Of a stretch of 64,000 nucleotides of DNA, positions 17,512-26,900 are shown piece by piece. Source of the DNA: Cognatazoarcus halotolerans (GTDB taxonomy: Bacteria; Pseudomonadota; Gammaproteobacteria; Burkholderiales; Rhodocyclaceae); the NCBI RefSeq assembly GCF_009800965.1, contig NZ_WUAF01000010.1, forward strand, positions 141,616 through 205,615. The letters run 5' to 3'. The notes below the pieces were generated by a model, which saw only the letters and a program-made list of their open reading frames with translations, was not told where the DNA came from and searched no databases. The position numbers were made by a program, and so were the translations under genes. Within the stretch, counting starts at the first letter, position 1. Every line of letters begins with the position of its first letter.

Positions 17512-18084
17512 TCACTGCGCCGCAGAACGTCCCAGGGCCTGTCGGCATTGCCCGATGCTCAGGTCGGCTTCCCGGTATGCGGCGTGACGGTAGAGGAAAT
17601 CGCCCGACCTCCAATCGATGATGGCGAGGAGGCAGGCGCACAGGATGGCGGCACCGCCGCATTCTCCGGCCTCGATCAGCAAGGGGACCTTCAGGCTCCC
17701 GGTCGAGCGGCTGATTCGGCCGACAACATCATGCTCTTCGAGCCAGGGTTCACCAGTGCGGGTGTCGCCGAGGATCAGTCGGACCTTGCGCTCATGGGTA
17801 CGACAGGATTCCAGGATCTTGGCGGCCTTCGCATCGGTGCCGGGATCGAAGTAGGTCGTGCGCGTCAGCGGGGACCGGCTCCAGGCCTCGACGGCGTTGC
17901 AGTACTTTTCGTAACCGGCGATCGTGGCGTAATCGCCCTCCGCGAACGCCAGGTCGGGCCGGCCCAGCTTGTGGGCGATCTGGTTGGCGTGATCGCGGGC
18001 GTTGGCGAAGCCGAGGCAACTGTAACCCACGCCGCAATCGACCACGTAGCGTTGCTGCTCCGTATTGGTGCTTACCTTGTTCAT
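17512..18084 (-). CDS. Conserved ICE/plasmid hypothetical protein
   Basis: The 190-residue product looks like a protein repeatedly seen in proteobacterial ICEs, with segments CGVGYSCLGFANARDHANQI, EGDYATIAGYEKYC and YFDPGTDAKAAKILE, followed by a stretch with alternating beta strands ending in AIIDWRSGDFLYRH. Its function is unknown. The start at 18084 lies just after a hairpin that pairs the Shine-Dalgarno region. No signal peptide or membrane segment is seen. Confidence 0.65.
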   Translation of the reverse strand: MNKVSTNTEQQRYVVDCGVGYSCLGFANARDHANQIAHKLGRPDLAFAEGDYATIAGYEKYCNAVEAWSRSPLTRTTYFDPGTDAKAAKILESCRTHERKVRLILGDTRTGEPWLEEHDVVGRISRSTGSLKVPLLIEAGECGGAAILCACLLAIIDWRSGDFLYRHAAYREADLSIGQCRQALGRSAAQ

Positions 18085-18118
18085 GTCGGGGTCCTTTCGA
18101 AATGACGTGGAACCCGAC
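18085..18118 (-). promoter_or_regulatory. Shine-Dalgarno clamp hairpin
   Basis: On the minus strand GUCGGGUUCC pairs with GGACCCCGAC, nine of ten positions, with the start codon two bases... directly after the stem. The Shine-Dalgarno GGA is inside the stem. A sequence distantly resembling the radC leader core (GGCGCAGCG, then ACCACCC) lies about 40 bases upstream. Confidence 0.6.
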
Positions 18119-18195
18119 ACCCGCAGGATGTGAGCCCCACGGACGTTGGGTGGTTCGCTGCGCCGGACAGCGGCTGGCGTACCGAAACTGTTGAT

Positions 18196-18435
18196 TCAGG
18201 CCGCTTGCGCTGCCGGCTGGAAGGCTTGCTCTACGAGTAGGTCATCGGCGACGACGACCTGATCGGACAGCAGGCGGTCCAGCTTCAGCAGCAGGGCGTC
18301 CGCGTGCTCCTGGTCATCCGGGTAGAGGGACGGGCGCAGTTTCTCGACCTCCTTCTTGATGAGGCGAAGCTCCGGGACGATGGCGCGCTCAGCGTGCACT
18401 TCGATGGCGTTCAGGATGGCGGTGATGGTGATCAT
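18196..18435 (-). CDS. Small acidic helical hypothetical protein
   Basis: The 79-residue product is leucine-rich and probably all helical, with heptad-like spacing in LRLIKKEVEKLRPSL and LLLKLDRLLSDQV. An AAAGGAAG ribosome-binding site is eight bases before the ATG. It belongs to the minus-strand series of small island genes and has no recognised domain. Confidence 0.5.
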   Translation of the reverse strand: MITITAILNAIEVHAERAIVPELRLIKKEVEKLRPSLYPDDQEHADALLLKLDRLLSDQVVVADDLLVEQAFQPAAQAA

Positions 18436-18544
18436 CAGTGGCTTCCTTTCATTGCTGGAAAAACGGGGCCGGCATGCCAGGGGCAGATCGGCGGGCGGAT
18501 TGGGACTCGACGGGGCGCGGATCGCGCATCGGCGGGTCTCGGTG

Positions 18545-18679
18545 TCAGGCGCGGTCGCATCGCAGGCAATCGCGGGCGTGCAAATGGGGGTGGGGTCGGA
18601 GCGAGCACCGCACGCACCGCTGGGTGAACAGCGGGCGTGGGCGTTCGACGATCCGGATGCGGCGACAGGCTTGCCGCAT
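18545..18679 (-). CDS. Putative 44-residue zinc-ribbon microprotein
   Basis: A short open frame begins MRQACRRIRIVERPRP and carries two CxxC knuckles (CVRC at residues 22-25 and CLRC at 38-41) separated by a histidine-rich linker, which is the pattern of a zinc ribbon. It fills most of the gap between two neighbouring minus-strand genes. The ribosome-binding site is weak, and a GTG directly before the ATG could also serve as start. I rate it as likely but unproven. Confidence 0.4.
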   Translation of the reverse strand: MRQACRRIRIVERPRPLFTQRCVRCSLRPHPHLHARDCLRCDRA

Positions 18680-18716
18680 CACACGACGGGCCGGTGATGG
18701 CCCGGCGCTTCTCGGG

Positions 18717-19229
18717 TCAGGCGGCGCGCGATGCCTTGGTGCCGGATGAGCTCTGGGTTTCGGCGGACGCTGCTGCCGTATCGGCCGCCGGCGAGGTGGC
18801 CTGCTGCTCGAAAGCCGCGTGTGCCGTCGCGAACTCGGCCTCTCCGGCCAGGCGGTGCACCTGGGCCACGGCCGGTTCCTTGGCCACTTCAGGCAGGCAT
18901 TCGACAGCGACGTCGCGGCCGTGCCGCAGACCCGCCTGCAGGCTGCGCCAGGGCTGTACCAACACGCCGTGGCACAGCCAACGGACGAACTGGCCGATCC
19001 GTTGGTGGCGTGCCTGGCGCGCCTTGTGCCGACGCAGGGACTCCTTGCAGCACATGTACAACGCCAGATGGGTACGCTTCATTTCCGGATCGGACTCGAG
19101 CTGGGCCATGACTTCGGTCGCAATGGCCGGATCACGGCTGACGCGCCGATAGAAGCCGACCCAGGCACGCTCTTCCTCGGTTTCGATGCCGGTGCGCCGG
19201 GAGCGAGGACGGGGCTTCTCAAGGGACAT
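18717..19229 (-). CDS. Hypothetical island protein
   Basis: The 170-residue product has a basic helical N-terminal half (EERAWVGFYRRVSRDPAIA, then ESLRRHKARQARHQRIGQF) and an alanine/serine-rich tail that is probably disordered. It shows slight similarity to the small protein at 19560 in the segment DPAIATEVMAQL versus DPSLVKEVIARL, suggesting a shared helical module. The ATG at 19229 was chosen because a GGAG site and the clamp hairpin precede it. Confidence 0.55.
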   Translation of the reverse strand: MSLEKPRPRSRRTGIETEEERAWVGFYRRVSRDPAIATEVMAQLESDPEMKRTHLALYMCCKESLRRHKARQARHQRIGQFVRWLCHGVLVQPWRSLQAGLRHGRDVAVECLPEVAKEPAVAQVHRLAGEAEFATAHAAFEQQATSPAADTAAASAETQSSSGTKASRAA

Positions 19230-19294
19230 GGTGTTTTCTCCAAAGACGAACAGAGGGAACACCTGTCCCCGTTCGGGGAGGCGGTGGACTCCCC
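19230..19294 (-). promoter_or_regulatory. Shine-Dalgarno clamp and GGGGAG hairpin
   Basis: On the minus strand a GGGGAG/CUCCCC hairpin (19275-19294) is followed by GGUGUU (19258-19263) pairing with AACACC (19230-19235), with the GGAG Shine-Dalgarno inside the loop side of the stem. This is the same arrangement seen before radC, the 57-residue gene and the giant helicase. The core motif itself is not evident here. Confidence 0.6.
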
Positions 19295-19358
19295 GGGGTT
19301 GCACGGACATGCGGCGCTGCTAAGCTGAACGCTCACATCCCATGAGGGCCCACACATC

Positions 19359-19589
19359 ATGCTTCGTGCAGGCGACGCGCTACGGTTCACGCCCGACGAA
19401 ATCGATGCCTACCGGAGACTCGGTCTCGAGTTCGACGGGGCGCGAACACGGGATGACATCGAACAGGCATTGACCCGGTGGACCGATACGCTGAACGACG
19501 AACGTCCCGATCTATTGGAGAAGATCGCCGTGGCAATGGCGAAAGCCAGGGGCATCAAGCTACCCGCGCGTTTGACGCGGGTGCGCTGA
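19359..19589 (+). CDS. Small hypothetical island protein
   Basis: The 76-residue product begins MLRAGDALRFTPDEIDAYRR and appears helical with a basic C-terminus. It may be distantly related to the protein at 17124. The last 30 bases overlap the end of an oppositely oriented small gene. No known domain is visible. Confidence 0.45.
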   Translation: MLRAGDALRFTPDEIDAYRRLGLEFDGARTRDDIEQALTRWTDTLNDERPDLLEKIAVAMAKARGIKLPARLTRVR

Positions 19590-19784
19590 CGCGGCCTTGT
19601 TGCCATTTGCCTCGGCAATCCTCATCCAACGGTCGGCGATCCGGTCCAGGTAGACCAGATCGTCGGCTTCGATCTCGCCCGACTCTCGCAAGCGGGCGAT
19701 CACCTCCTTGACCAGGGACGGGTCGTCCTTGGCCAGTTGGACCACGGTGGCGGCAATGCGCCGGCGGTAGAGGCTGATCGACAT
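19560..19784 (-). CDS. Small helical protein, second gene of a leader-controlled pair
   Basis: The 74-residue product has the segment DPSLVKEVIARLRESGEIEADDLVYLDRIADRWMRI split over two helices and no catalytic motif. It starts two bases after the stop of the 57-residue gene, so it depends on that gene for translation. A helical module like DPSLVKEVIARL also occurs in the protein at 18717. Confidence 0.5.
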   Translation of the reverse strand: MSISLYRRRIAATVVQLAKDDPSLVKEVIARLRESGEIEADDLVYLDRIADRWMRIAEANGNKAASAHPRQTRG

Positions 19785-19786
19785 GA

Positions 19787-19960
19787 TCAACCGCCTGCCG
19801 CACGGAACTCGGACGCCCGGCCGGACCGCTCGGGAGCGATCGGCCGCGGCCTCAACAACGCCGGCACGGCCTGTGTGCGCGGGGCCGGCCGGGCATGGCC
19901 CGAACCGCCCAGCAACACGGCGACCGGGCGCGACGCTCTGGTGACGGGGATTGCGAACAT
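19787..19960 (-). CDS. 57-residue protein behind a structured leader
   Basis: The frame is short and of low complexity (alanine, arginine and proline rich) but begins directly after a strong GGAG site that is held in a clamp hairpin. The combination of leader, site and tight coupling to the next gene argues that it is translated. Its own function is unknown, and it may act mainly to couple the leader to the downstream gene. Confidence 0.4.
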   Translation of the reverse strand: MFAIPVTRASRPVAVLLGGSGHARPAPRTQAVPALLRPRPIAPERSGRASEFRAAGG

Positions 19961-20297
19961 GGTGTTCTCCTTCGGAAATGAAAGGGAACACCCTTCCCTG
20001 GCGGGGAACTCGGAGTTCCCCGTTCGGGATGCTCGGCCGTGGACGGCAGAGCGGCTCGGCGACGTGCCAGGCGGCACGCACAGGATGAAGGCCCACGGTT
20101 CTTGCGAACGGGGCCTTCGCTCGATGCCGGGCGGCCCGAAGGTCGCGCGGCGGGACACAGCGTTCAGCCAGGCGGCTGAACCGGACACTCGGCCAAAGAC
20201 ACGGCCGGACCCGACCGAGGCCGGGGATCCACGAGGCAGGTAACGACTGCGACGCCAGCAAAGCTGGACTTCAGGGTGGCCGAAGCCACCGATGAAG
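19961..20297 (-). promoter_or_regulatory. radC-type structured RNA leader
   Basis: On the minus strand: hairpin GGUGGC-UUCG-GCCACC (20275-20290) with an outer CUUCA/UGAAG stem, hairpin CCAGC/GCUGG (20255-20267), core GCGUCGCAGUCGUUACC, then GGGGAACU/AGUUCCCC (20003-20021), and finally GGUGUUC pairing with GAACACC over the Shine-Dalgarno site (19961-19992). All elements occur in the same order as in the radC leader although stem sequences differ. Nothing else is recognised between 20298 and 20450. Confidence 0.75.
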
Positions 20298-20450
20298 GCT
20301 GTGCAGACGCGATGTCCACAGAAAGCCCTTGCAGTATGGTGCCAGGATCAATCGAGGTTCAAGGCCGCGGCATGGGTTGCCACCCGCAAGCGTCGGGAAT
20401 CGGGATGTTCTTGGTAGCGTAGTAGCGCATTTGAGGTCTGCAATTCAAGC

Positions 20451-21713
20451 TCATACAAATGGGGCTTGGGTCAAAGCAGCCTTGGCTTGAACTAGTACTA
20501 AACATCGTGATCTTGCTCGAGTGACAGCGTTGTAGAGCAGCCGCCGCTTCTGGTCATCGCTTCCGCCAACAGCGGCCGGCCAAAGAACGATGACATTGTC
20601 GAACTCACGATTCTTTGCCCCATGCACCGTCATGGCTCGAAATCTGCCATCCGTGTCACGCTGACGACGTCTGCGATTCGAAAAGGACTCCTGCACGATT
20701 GCCTCGATTTCCTCCCGAGCAAAATCGCTCCGTCCCTGGGTTCGACGCTGAAGGTTGAGCCACTTCGCCACATGGTGGGTTACATGCAAATCACCGCAGA
20801 GACGTACAGCGGCATCTATCTCGGTTAGCGTTCCAATATCCGGCAGATGCAATTGCGCCAGAAAATCGGCAGCGGCTTGGCTCTCCGACCGCTCCCAACG
20901 TATGTTGAAAGGGCCGTGCCCCTGTTTCGTAGTATTTGCACCGACCCATTCGATGACTTTTTCTGAGAATTGACCTGTAGCAGGCGTGATGACTGCGACA
21001 CGTTTGTTTCCTCCATACCAGCCAAGAGCGTTTGCCACCCAGCTTCCGGCCAGTTGTGGTTTTGGCGTCAAGTCAATCCGGAATAGCCCGTTGGAAACGG
21101 GCGCGACCCCGGACCGTATAGCACTGGCTGCTTGAAGCAGAGCTGGTACGGTCGTTCTTTTCGGGACGGCAAGATTTTCGATATTACCGACCTCAGCGAG
21201 CCAGGTACATGCGGGGTTCGGGCGCAACTGCTCGTCCAGGCATTGAAACTCGTCAGCAGCGGCAACAACTTCAAGACGCGTTGCCAGCGCACGTACAATG
21301 CGGAGACGTACCGGTGTAAGGTCCTGAGCTTCGTCCAACAATACAATAGGAAAAGTTGCCGCCACCCAACGCACCACGATATCCTGTTGAAGTGCGGTTG
21401 CGGCTGCATCGCAGACTTGGTCATAGTTACCAACAGCCGGGATGCCAAGACCAAGCTGAATGAGCAATGCCTGCCAACGGCGCACAATTCGCCACGCGAA
21501 GCTGTCCACAGTGGCGCATTCATGCTTGTATGCGAGAGCAGGTATCGAACTCAAGCGTTCATGTAGTCGGCGACGAGAGCCGTGCATGAACGTCAAGGCA
21601 AGGACCTTCTGGCCAGCCTTTAGCGGCGTCTGCTCCAAATGATCGGAAAGCGCCTGCATTAACCGATAGGTCTTACCGCAGCCGGCGCCGCCAGAGAAGG
21701 CACGCACTGTCAT
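20451..21713 (-). CDS. gajB: Gabija-type UvrD-like helicase GajB
   Basis: The 420-residue product is a superfamily 1A helicase with Walker A GGAGCGKT near residue 9, the DEAQD box in VLLDEAQDLTPV, the motif TVHGAKNREFD, and motif VI in LYNAVTRARSRCLVLV. It follows the OLD-family nuclease with an ATGA overlap, which is the gene order of Gabija antiphage systems. It is somewhat shorter than the well-studied GajB. In Gabija the helicase-like protein senses or processes DNA and joins GajA in a large complex. The start at 21713 was preferred to 21728 because of the overlap. Confidence 0.85.
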   Translation of the reverse strand: MTVRAFSGGAGCGKTYRLMQALSDHLEQTPLKAGQKVLALTFMHGSRRRLHERLSSIPALAYKHECATVDSFAWRIVRRWQALLIQLGLGIPAVGNYDQVCDAAATALQQDIVVRWVAATFPIVLLDEAQDLTPVRLRIVRALATRLEVVAAADEFQCLDEQLRPNPACTWLAEVGNIENLAVPKRTTVPALLQAASAIRSGVAPVSNGLFRIDLTPKPQLAGSWVANALGWYGGNKRVAVITPATGQFSEKVIEWVGANTTKQGHGPFNIRWERSESQAAADFLAQLHLPDIGTLTEIDAAVRLCGDLHVTHHVAKWLNLQRRTQGRSDFAREEIEAIVQESFSNRRRRQRDTDGRFRAMTVHGAKNREFDNVIVLWPAAVGGSDDQKRRLLYNAVTRARSRCLVLVQAKAALTQAPFV

Positions 21714-23497
21714 GGCTGAAACACCCACACGCCAGCGTCGTCAAGATGGAATCTAGCAGTCACGATGCCAGCGCATGCAGATGCCAATCCGCTAAATAAC
21801 TCGGCAGCACGTGCCCTACAAGCAACATTATTGGCGATAGCGTCAGCGACAGCTTCGTACGAAATGATGTCCATCTTGTGGGCCTTCAGCCACGTGACTA
21901 CATCAGCTGTGGTCTGTGGAGGTGGTTGAGTTAATTGATCAAGCACTGGAATCACCGCTGGCTCATCAGCCATAAGTATCCAGCCGATCGTATCCTCCAT
22001 CATTGCTCCATCTTGCCAACGCACTATCGCAGCTGGTGGGGGCTGGGTGGCCTTTAATTGCTCTACATAGCCTTGGCCGGCAGCATCTCCATCCACCAGA
22101 CAACAGACACATTGATGAACGCCCGCCAGCAGAGCATGGGTTTCAACGACTTTGGCGTCGTCGGTCGGTACAACGCCTACCTCCAGCCCAAAGGCGCGAG
22201 GCAAACTGGAAATCCAACCTTCCGTGAGCATCAGGGGGCGAAGGATCGATTTCAAAAGCTGGAAATCGGCTCGACCTTCGGGGACCAGAATCGCCGGATG
22301 CAATAATGCGCTTAGGACATCCACGCGGTTCTGTTGGAAAAACTTGCGTTTCCAGTTTGGTGCATCAGGCAGCAATACGTCGGTGAGAAATGGCTTGGCT
22401 GTCAGCTGGCCGTGATCGTTTCGCAGGACCAGTACGGATGCAGGATCAGCCATAGCGGCGATGACGGGCGAGTGGGTTGTGATAAATGTCTGGGTCGACA
22501 GTGCTTGCACTCGTTGAACCAGTTGCTGCTGGGTTGCTGGCGGAAGGTGTACCTCAGGCTCTTCCAGCGCCATAAGGAACCCCTCTCCTGCAGCAGCACG
22601 AGTCCTGCCGAGCTCAAGCAGCAGCATTAATCCCTGCAATGAGACAAGGCCACTACCTTGGCGCGCGGCGGGAACACTTGCTCCCCCTGGTACCGCAAAA
22701 TGCGCTGACACGGCCTCCATGACGGAGCGGCAGTCGGTACCAGTTACCCGGAGCTGTATCGCCGGCGCGTTTGAGATGCAGCGCGCAATTTCCATATTGA
22801 CGTTATGGATCAGCGGTGAGATCTGTCCGTCTTGCTCAATAGGCTGCGCTGGCATACGCAATCTGTCCCGCTCAGCGAGAATCGCCGTCGAAGGCTGCGC
22901 TGCGGCGGCATAGACCGTTCTTCGGAACAACTCGCTTCCCCAGGAAAATACTCGATCCCAAGTCCTACTGGCCCGCACAAGAAAAAAGCCTAGTTGTTGA
23001 ATCAGCTTTGGCGGGACGCCAACCGGAGCATCGTCTGCAAACGGGTCGATTGGATTGTCGTGATCGTGAAAATACCGCACCATTTCGACCGTTAATGAAT
23101 CTCGGTCGAAATAGGCTTGGGCGGCAATCTGGCAACAGAGCTTCCATGCTGCATTGCTACGTAGCGGATGAACAACGCCAGTAGCTTCATCCAGCCACTT
23201 GGGGATCGCTCGTCCATCTCGGAACCAATCACCACTTTGGTCGGGATCATCGCCAGGAAAGTCGGTGATAGTGGCCACCAGCCGGATCCGATCAGCCGGC
23301 TGTGGATTTGATCCATAGAAGTCGTGCTCAGTAAGCTCCCGTATTAAGCGATCCCGGCCTAACAGTAAGGCCAGCGCCTCGATCAAAGTTGTCTTGCCAG
23401 CATTGTTGTCACCGATGAGGACTGGATGTTTTTTGAAATGAACTACTCCGTCCTGGATTCCCCTGAAGTTCTCAATCTTCAGGCTCGCTACTCGCAT
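21710..23497 (-). CDS. gajA: Gabija-type OLD-family nuclease GajA
   Basis: The 595-residue product has an ABC-type ATPase domain followed by a TOPRIM domain, the class 2 OLD layout. Walker A GDNNAGKTT lies near residue 33, LVSLQGLMLLLELGR and ALEEPEVHL form the signature and Walker B region near 300, and the TOPRIM acidic residues appear in LVPEGRAD and CLVDGDAAG. In Gabija this protein is a nucleotide-regulated DNA nickase that degrades phage DNA. A very strong GGGGGAGG ribosome-binding site precedes the ATG. Composition is less GC-rich than the flanking island genes, consistent with separate acquisition. Confidence 0.87.
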   Translation of the reverse strand: MRVASLKIENFRGIQDGVVHFKKHPVLIGDNNAGKTTLIEALALLLGRDRLIRELTEHDFYGSNPQPADRIRLVATITDFPGDDPDQSGDWFRDGRAIPKWLDEATGVVHPLRSNAAWKLCCQIAAQAYFDRDSLTVEMVRYFHDHDNPIDPFADDAPVGVPPKLIQQLGFFLVRASRTWDRVFSWGSELFRRTVYAAAAQPSTAILAERDRLRMPAQPIEQDGQISPLIHNVNMEIARCISNAPAIQLRVTGTDCRSVMEAVSAHFAVPGGASVPAARQGSGLVSLQGLMLLLELGRTRAAAGEGFLMALEEPEVHLPPATQQQLVQRVQALSTQTFITTHSPVIAAMADPASVLVLRNDHGQLTAKPFLTDVLLPDAPNWKRKFFQQNRVDVLSALLHPAILVPEGRADFQLLKSILRPLMLTEGWISSLPRAFGLEVGVVPTDDAKVVETHALLAGVHQCVCCLVDGDAAGQGYVEQLKATQPPPAAIVRWQDGAMMEDTIGWILMADEPAVIPVLDQLTQPPPQTTADVVTWLKAHKMDIISYEAVADAIANNVACRARAAELFSGLASACAGIVTARFHLDDAGVWVFQP

Positions 23498-23799
23498 GGT
23501 TTTCCTCCCCCGTATTGGTGATCATCGGCTTTCTCTCACATGTTATGCCATATACGTCTTTCGCCCTTCAAGCGGCTGCGACTATGCGCCTACGTCCGCC
23601 CTGTTCTGCCCTTGGAACCAGCCGTGGAGCAGTTGGGGCGGTGAGACATGGCCAAGTCTGGAGTGCCGGCATCTAGGGTCGCAGAATTGCATTGCCCGAT
23701 GCCTTGATCTTGGAGCTTCGCGGGCACTTACCTTCAAGTCCATCGACCTGCGGCAGTCGGTCCACGACTGCTCCCTCTTTCGATGCTTGATGTAACTGA
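23498..23799. other. Intergenic stretch without a supported gene
   Basis: Between the Gabija pair and two back-to-back terminators I find no convincing coding frame. Short frames occur on both strands but have no ribosome-binding site and unnatural composition. A small untranslated transcript running towards the plus-strand terminator is possible. Confidence 0.4.
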
Positions 23800-23840
23800 C
23801 CTCCGTAGGTTCGCCACAGTAAACCTGCGGAGGGTTTTGT
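23800..23840 (+). terminator. Plus-strand rho-independent terminator
   Basis: CCTCCGTAGGTT (23800-23811) pairs with AACCTGCGGAGG (23822-23833), with one G-U pair, and is followed by GTTTTGT. No plus-strand gene is recognised upstream, so it may end an unannotated RNA or insulate the neighbouring genes. Confidence 0.6.
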
Positions 23841-23871
23841 CCTTGAAGGTAGCGCCCATGCTCGGTGGAAG

Positions 23872-23906
23872 AGAAAAACCCCCACAGCCGGTCGGCCATG
23901 GGGGGG
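23872..23906 (-). terminator. Rho-independent terminator of the giant methylase/helicase gene
   Basis: On the minus strand the stem CCCCCA/UGGGGG with an inner GCCG/CGGC-type pairing is followed directly by UUUUUCUC. It lies ten bases past the stop codon at 23917. Confidence 0.85.
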
Positions 23907-23916
23907 AATCCTACAC

Positions 23917-26900
23917 TTACGCAGCTTGCCGCACCTCTTCGGCATCGACTCTGGCGCTACCCACTTCGTCCTTGTCTAGGTCAAGCAGTTTGAGCAGCCC
24001 CCGCTGCCGGACCAGCAGGTCCGTCAGGCGGCCTTCGTGCTCGAAGGGCCGGGCCAGTTCCAGCCGCAGGTCCTCCAGCCGTTTGCGGCGGGTCGCCAGC
24101 TGCGCTATGGCATCGGCGTGATGCTTGCCCACCGATTCCAATGCGGCCAACAAGGCGGCCACCAGCGCCGGGCCCGTTTGATAGGGCTCGGCGTTGTACA
24201 GGCAGTGCCCTGCCAGGTAGAGGTTGGGCGTCTCCTCGCCGCGGGCCGCGAGGATGCCGAGGTCGAAGCCGCCAAACCGGCCGACGATCCGTTCGATCAT
24301 CCGGCTGGCCGTGCGCACTTCCTCCTTGGCGGCCCTCACCAACCCGCGTAGCGCTTCGCCCACCGCATCGGGGCCCACGATCCTGCGCCCCGCCAGCTCC
24401 ATGGCGATGCCTTGCATGGTTTGCGGCTCGATCCGGGCCGCGTCCTGCGCGTACAGCGCGACTTTCTTCTCCAGCGCCTCGATCGACATCGGCAGCCGGC
24501 CCACTTCGCTTTCGTTGGCATAGCGCTGGTTGCGCCACACCGAGAACAGCGTCGAGAGCTTGGCCACCTCCGCGTCCACGCCGGCTTTCTCGATCACCAG
24601 CGGATTGCCCGACGCCAAGGCCTTCACCTCGGCATAGGACAGCGCCGCCAGTTCCACATCCTCCAGCGACCGGATGCCCTTGTCGCCCTTCATCACCTGG
24701 GCGATGAAGCGCGCCTTGGTCTCCAGCGTTTGCCACATGTAACTGTCGAAACTGCCTTCCGTGACATATCGGAAAATCTCCACCTCCTCGCACTCGTTGC
24801 CCTGGCGCAGGATCCGCCCCTCGCGCTGTTCGACGTCGCACGGACGCCACGGCGCATCGAGGTGATGCAGGGCCACCAGGCGCGTCTGCACGTTGGTGCC
24901 GACGCCCATCTTGGCGGTGGAGCCCAGCAGCACCCGCACCCGGCCCTCGCGCACTGCCTTGAACAGCGCCGCCTTCTGGGCATCCGTCTCGGTGTCATGG
25001 ACGAAGGCGATCTCCTTGTCGGGGATGCCCGCCGCGATCAGCCGCGCTCGCAGGTCGTCATAGACGCTGAAGCCCTTGCCGCCCCTGGGGGACGACAGGT
25101 CGCAGAACACCATCTGGCTGCCGCGGAACGCTGCGGTGCGTTGCCAGATGGCATGGACCTCCCGCACGCAGGCGGCGACCTTGCCGTGCTCGTCGAAACA
25201 CGCCAGCGGCGCCACCAGCCGGAAATCCAGCGCGGCCTTGCGGCCGTCGGTGGTGATCGCCAGCATGTTGTCGTCCTTCGGGTCGACCTTGCCGTTGCGG
25301 ATGGCTTCCGCCCGCAGCACCAGGGTCTGGACGAAGGCTTTCAGCGACGGGCTCGCCGGGCAGGCGACGATGCGTGGCTTGCCGCCGCGCAGCTTCGGCA
25401 CCGGCAGGTCCAGCATTTCCGCCGTGCGGATGTCGGCCACTTCGCCGAACACCGCCATCAGCTCGGGCACGTTGATGAAGCGCGCAAAGCGCGTGTGCAT
25501 GCGGTAGCCGCTGCCGTCCGGCGCGATTTCCAGCGCCGTGACGCTCTCGCCGAAGGTGGCGGCCCAGGCGTCGAACTGCTGCAGCCCGAGTTCCTCCAGC
25601 CGGTTGGGCTGCAGGTAGCGCATCATGGTGTGGATCTCGGCCATGGTGTTGGCCACCGGCGTCGCCGTCGCGAACACCACCCCACGCTGTGCGTGCCCAT
25701 GGAGTTGCATCGTGTAGCGCGTCTTCAGGAACAGATCGAAGGCGCGCTCCGAACTGGTCAGCGGCAGGCCCGCCACCCGGGTCATCTTGGTGAACCGGTA
25801 GAGGTTCTTGTGCAGGTGGGCCTCGTCCACGAACAGGGCGTCGATACCCAGCAGTTCCCAGCTGAGCAGGTCGTCCTTCTTCTGGTCGGCCGACAGCTTT
25901 TCCAGCCGCGCCGCCCAGTTCTTCTTCATCGCCTCGAGTTGCTTGACGATCCGGTTGGACCGGTCGTTGCTCTTCTCGGCGCGGATTGCCATCTCTATTT
26001 CATGAATGATCTCCTTGATGAAACGCTCGCTGAATCGCGGCGACATCCGGATGCGCTCGAAGCTCGAGTGCGTGATGACCACCGCGTCCCAATCGCCCGT
26101 GGCGATGCGCGACACCAACTCGCGCCGACGGTCGCCTTCCAGGTCCTCCTTGCCCGCCATCAGCACCGACGCGTTCGGATAGAGCCGGACGAATTCGGCC
26201 GTGTATTGGGCGAGCATGTGGTTGGGGACCACATGGCAGGGCTTATTGACGAAGCCCAGCCGGCGCAGCTCCATGCCGGCGATGACGCACACCGCCGTCT
26301 TGCCGGCGCCGACAACGTGGAAGAGCCCGGTGTTCCCGGACTGCACGATGCGCCACACCGAATCCAGCTGGTGCGGATGCAGCTCGAAGCAGCGGGAGAA
26401 GCCCGGCAGCTTCAGGTGCGCGCCGTCGAAGCGCCGCGGCCGCGTGGCGTTGAACAGGTCGTTGTAGATGCGGCACAGCTTCTCACGGCGCTCGGTGTCC
26501 TCGAAGGCCCAGGCGGCAAACCGCTCCTTGATGAGGCCCAGCTTCTCCCGTGCCGCCAGCGTCTCGTCGGGATTGACGAAATACTTGTCGGTCAGCGGAT
26601 CGCGGTCCCGGACGGTGGGCACCTGGACGTTCAAGGCGCACTGCACGAGTTCGACGGCGTTCAGGCGCGACGTGCCGAATTCCTGCGTCACCTTCACGTT
26701 CTGCCGCGCTTCCCACTCGCCGTATTTCACCGACCAGGCGCCGGCCTCGGCCGAATAGGCCACCTGGCAGTCCTTCAGTTCCAGGACCTGCTGGATGAAC
26801 GCCTCGACGTCGAGGGCCGGAATCCACACCGCGCCCAGACGCGGCTCGATAGCTGCCGGTTCCAGGTCTGCGGGCTGCACCTGCTCCAGGGCCTCGATGT

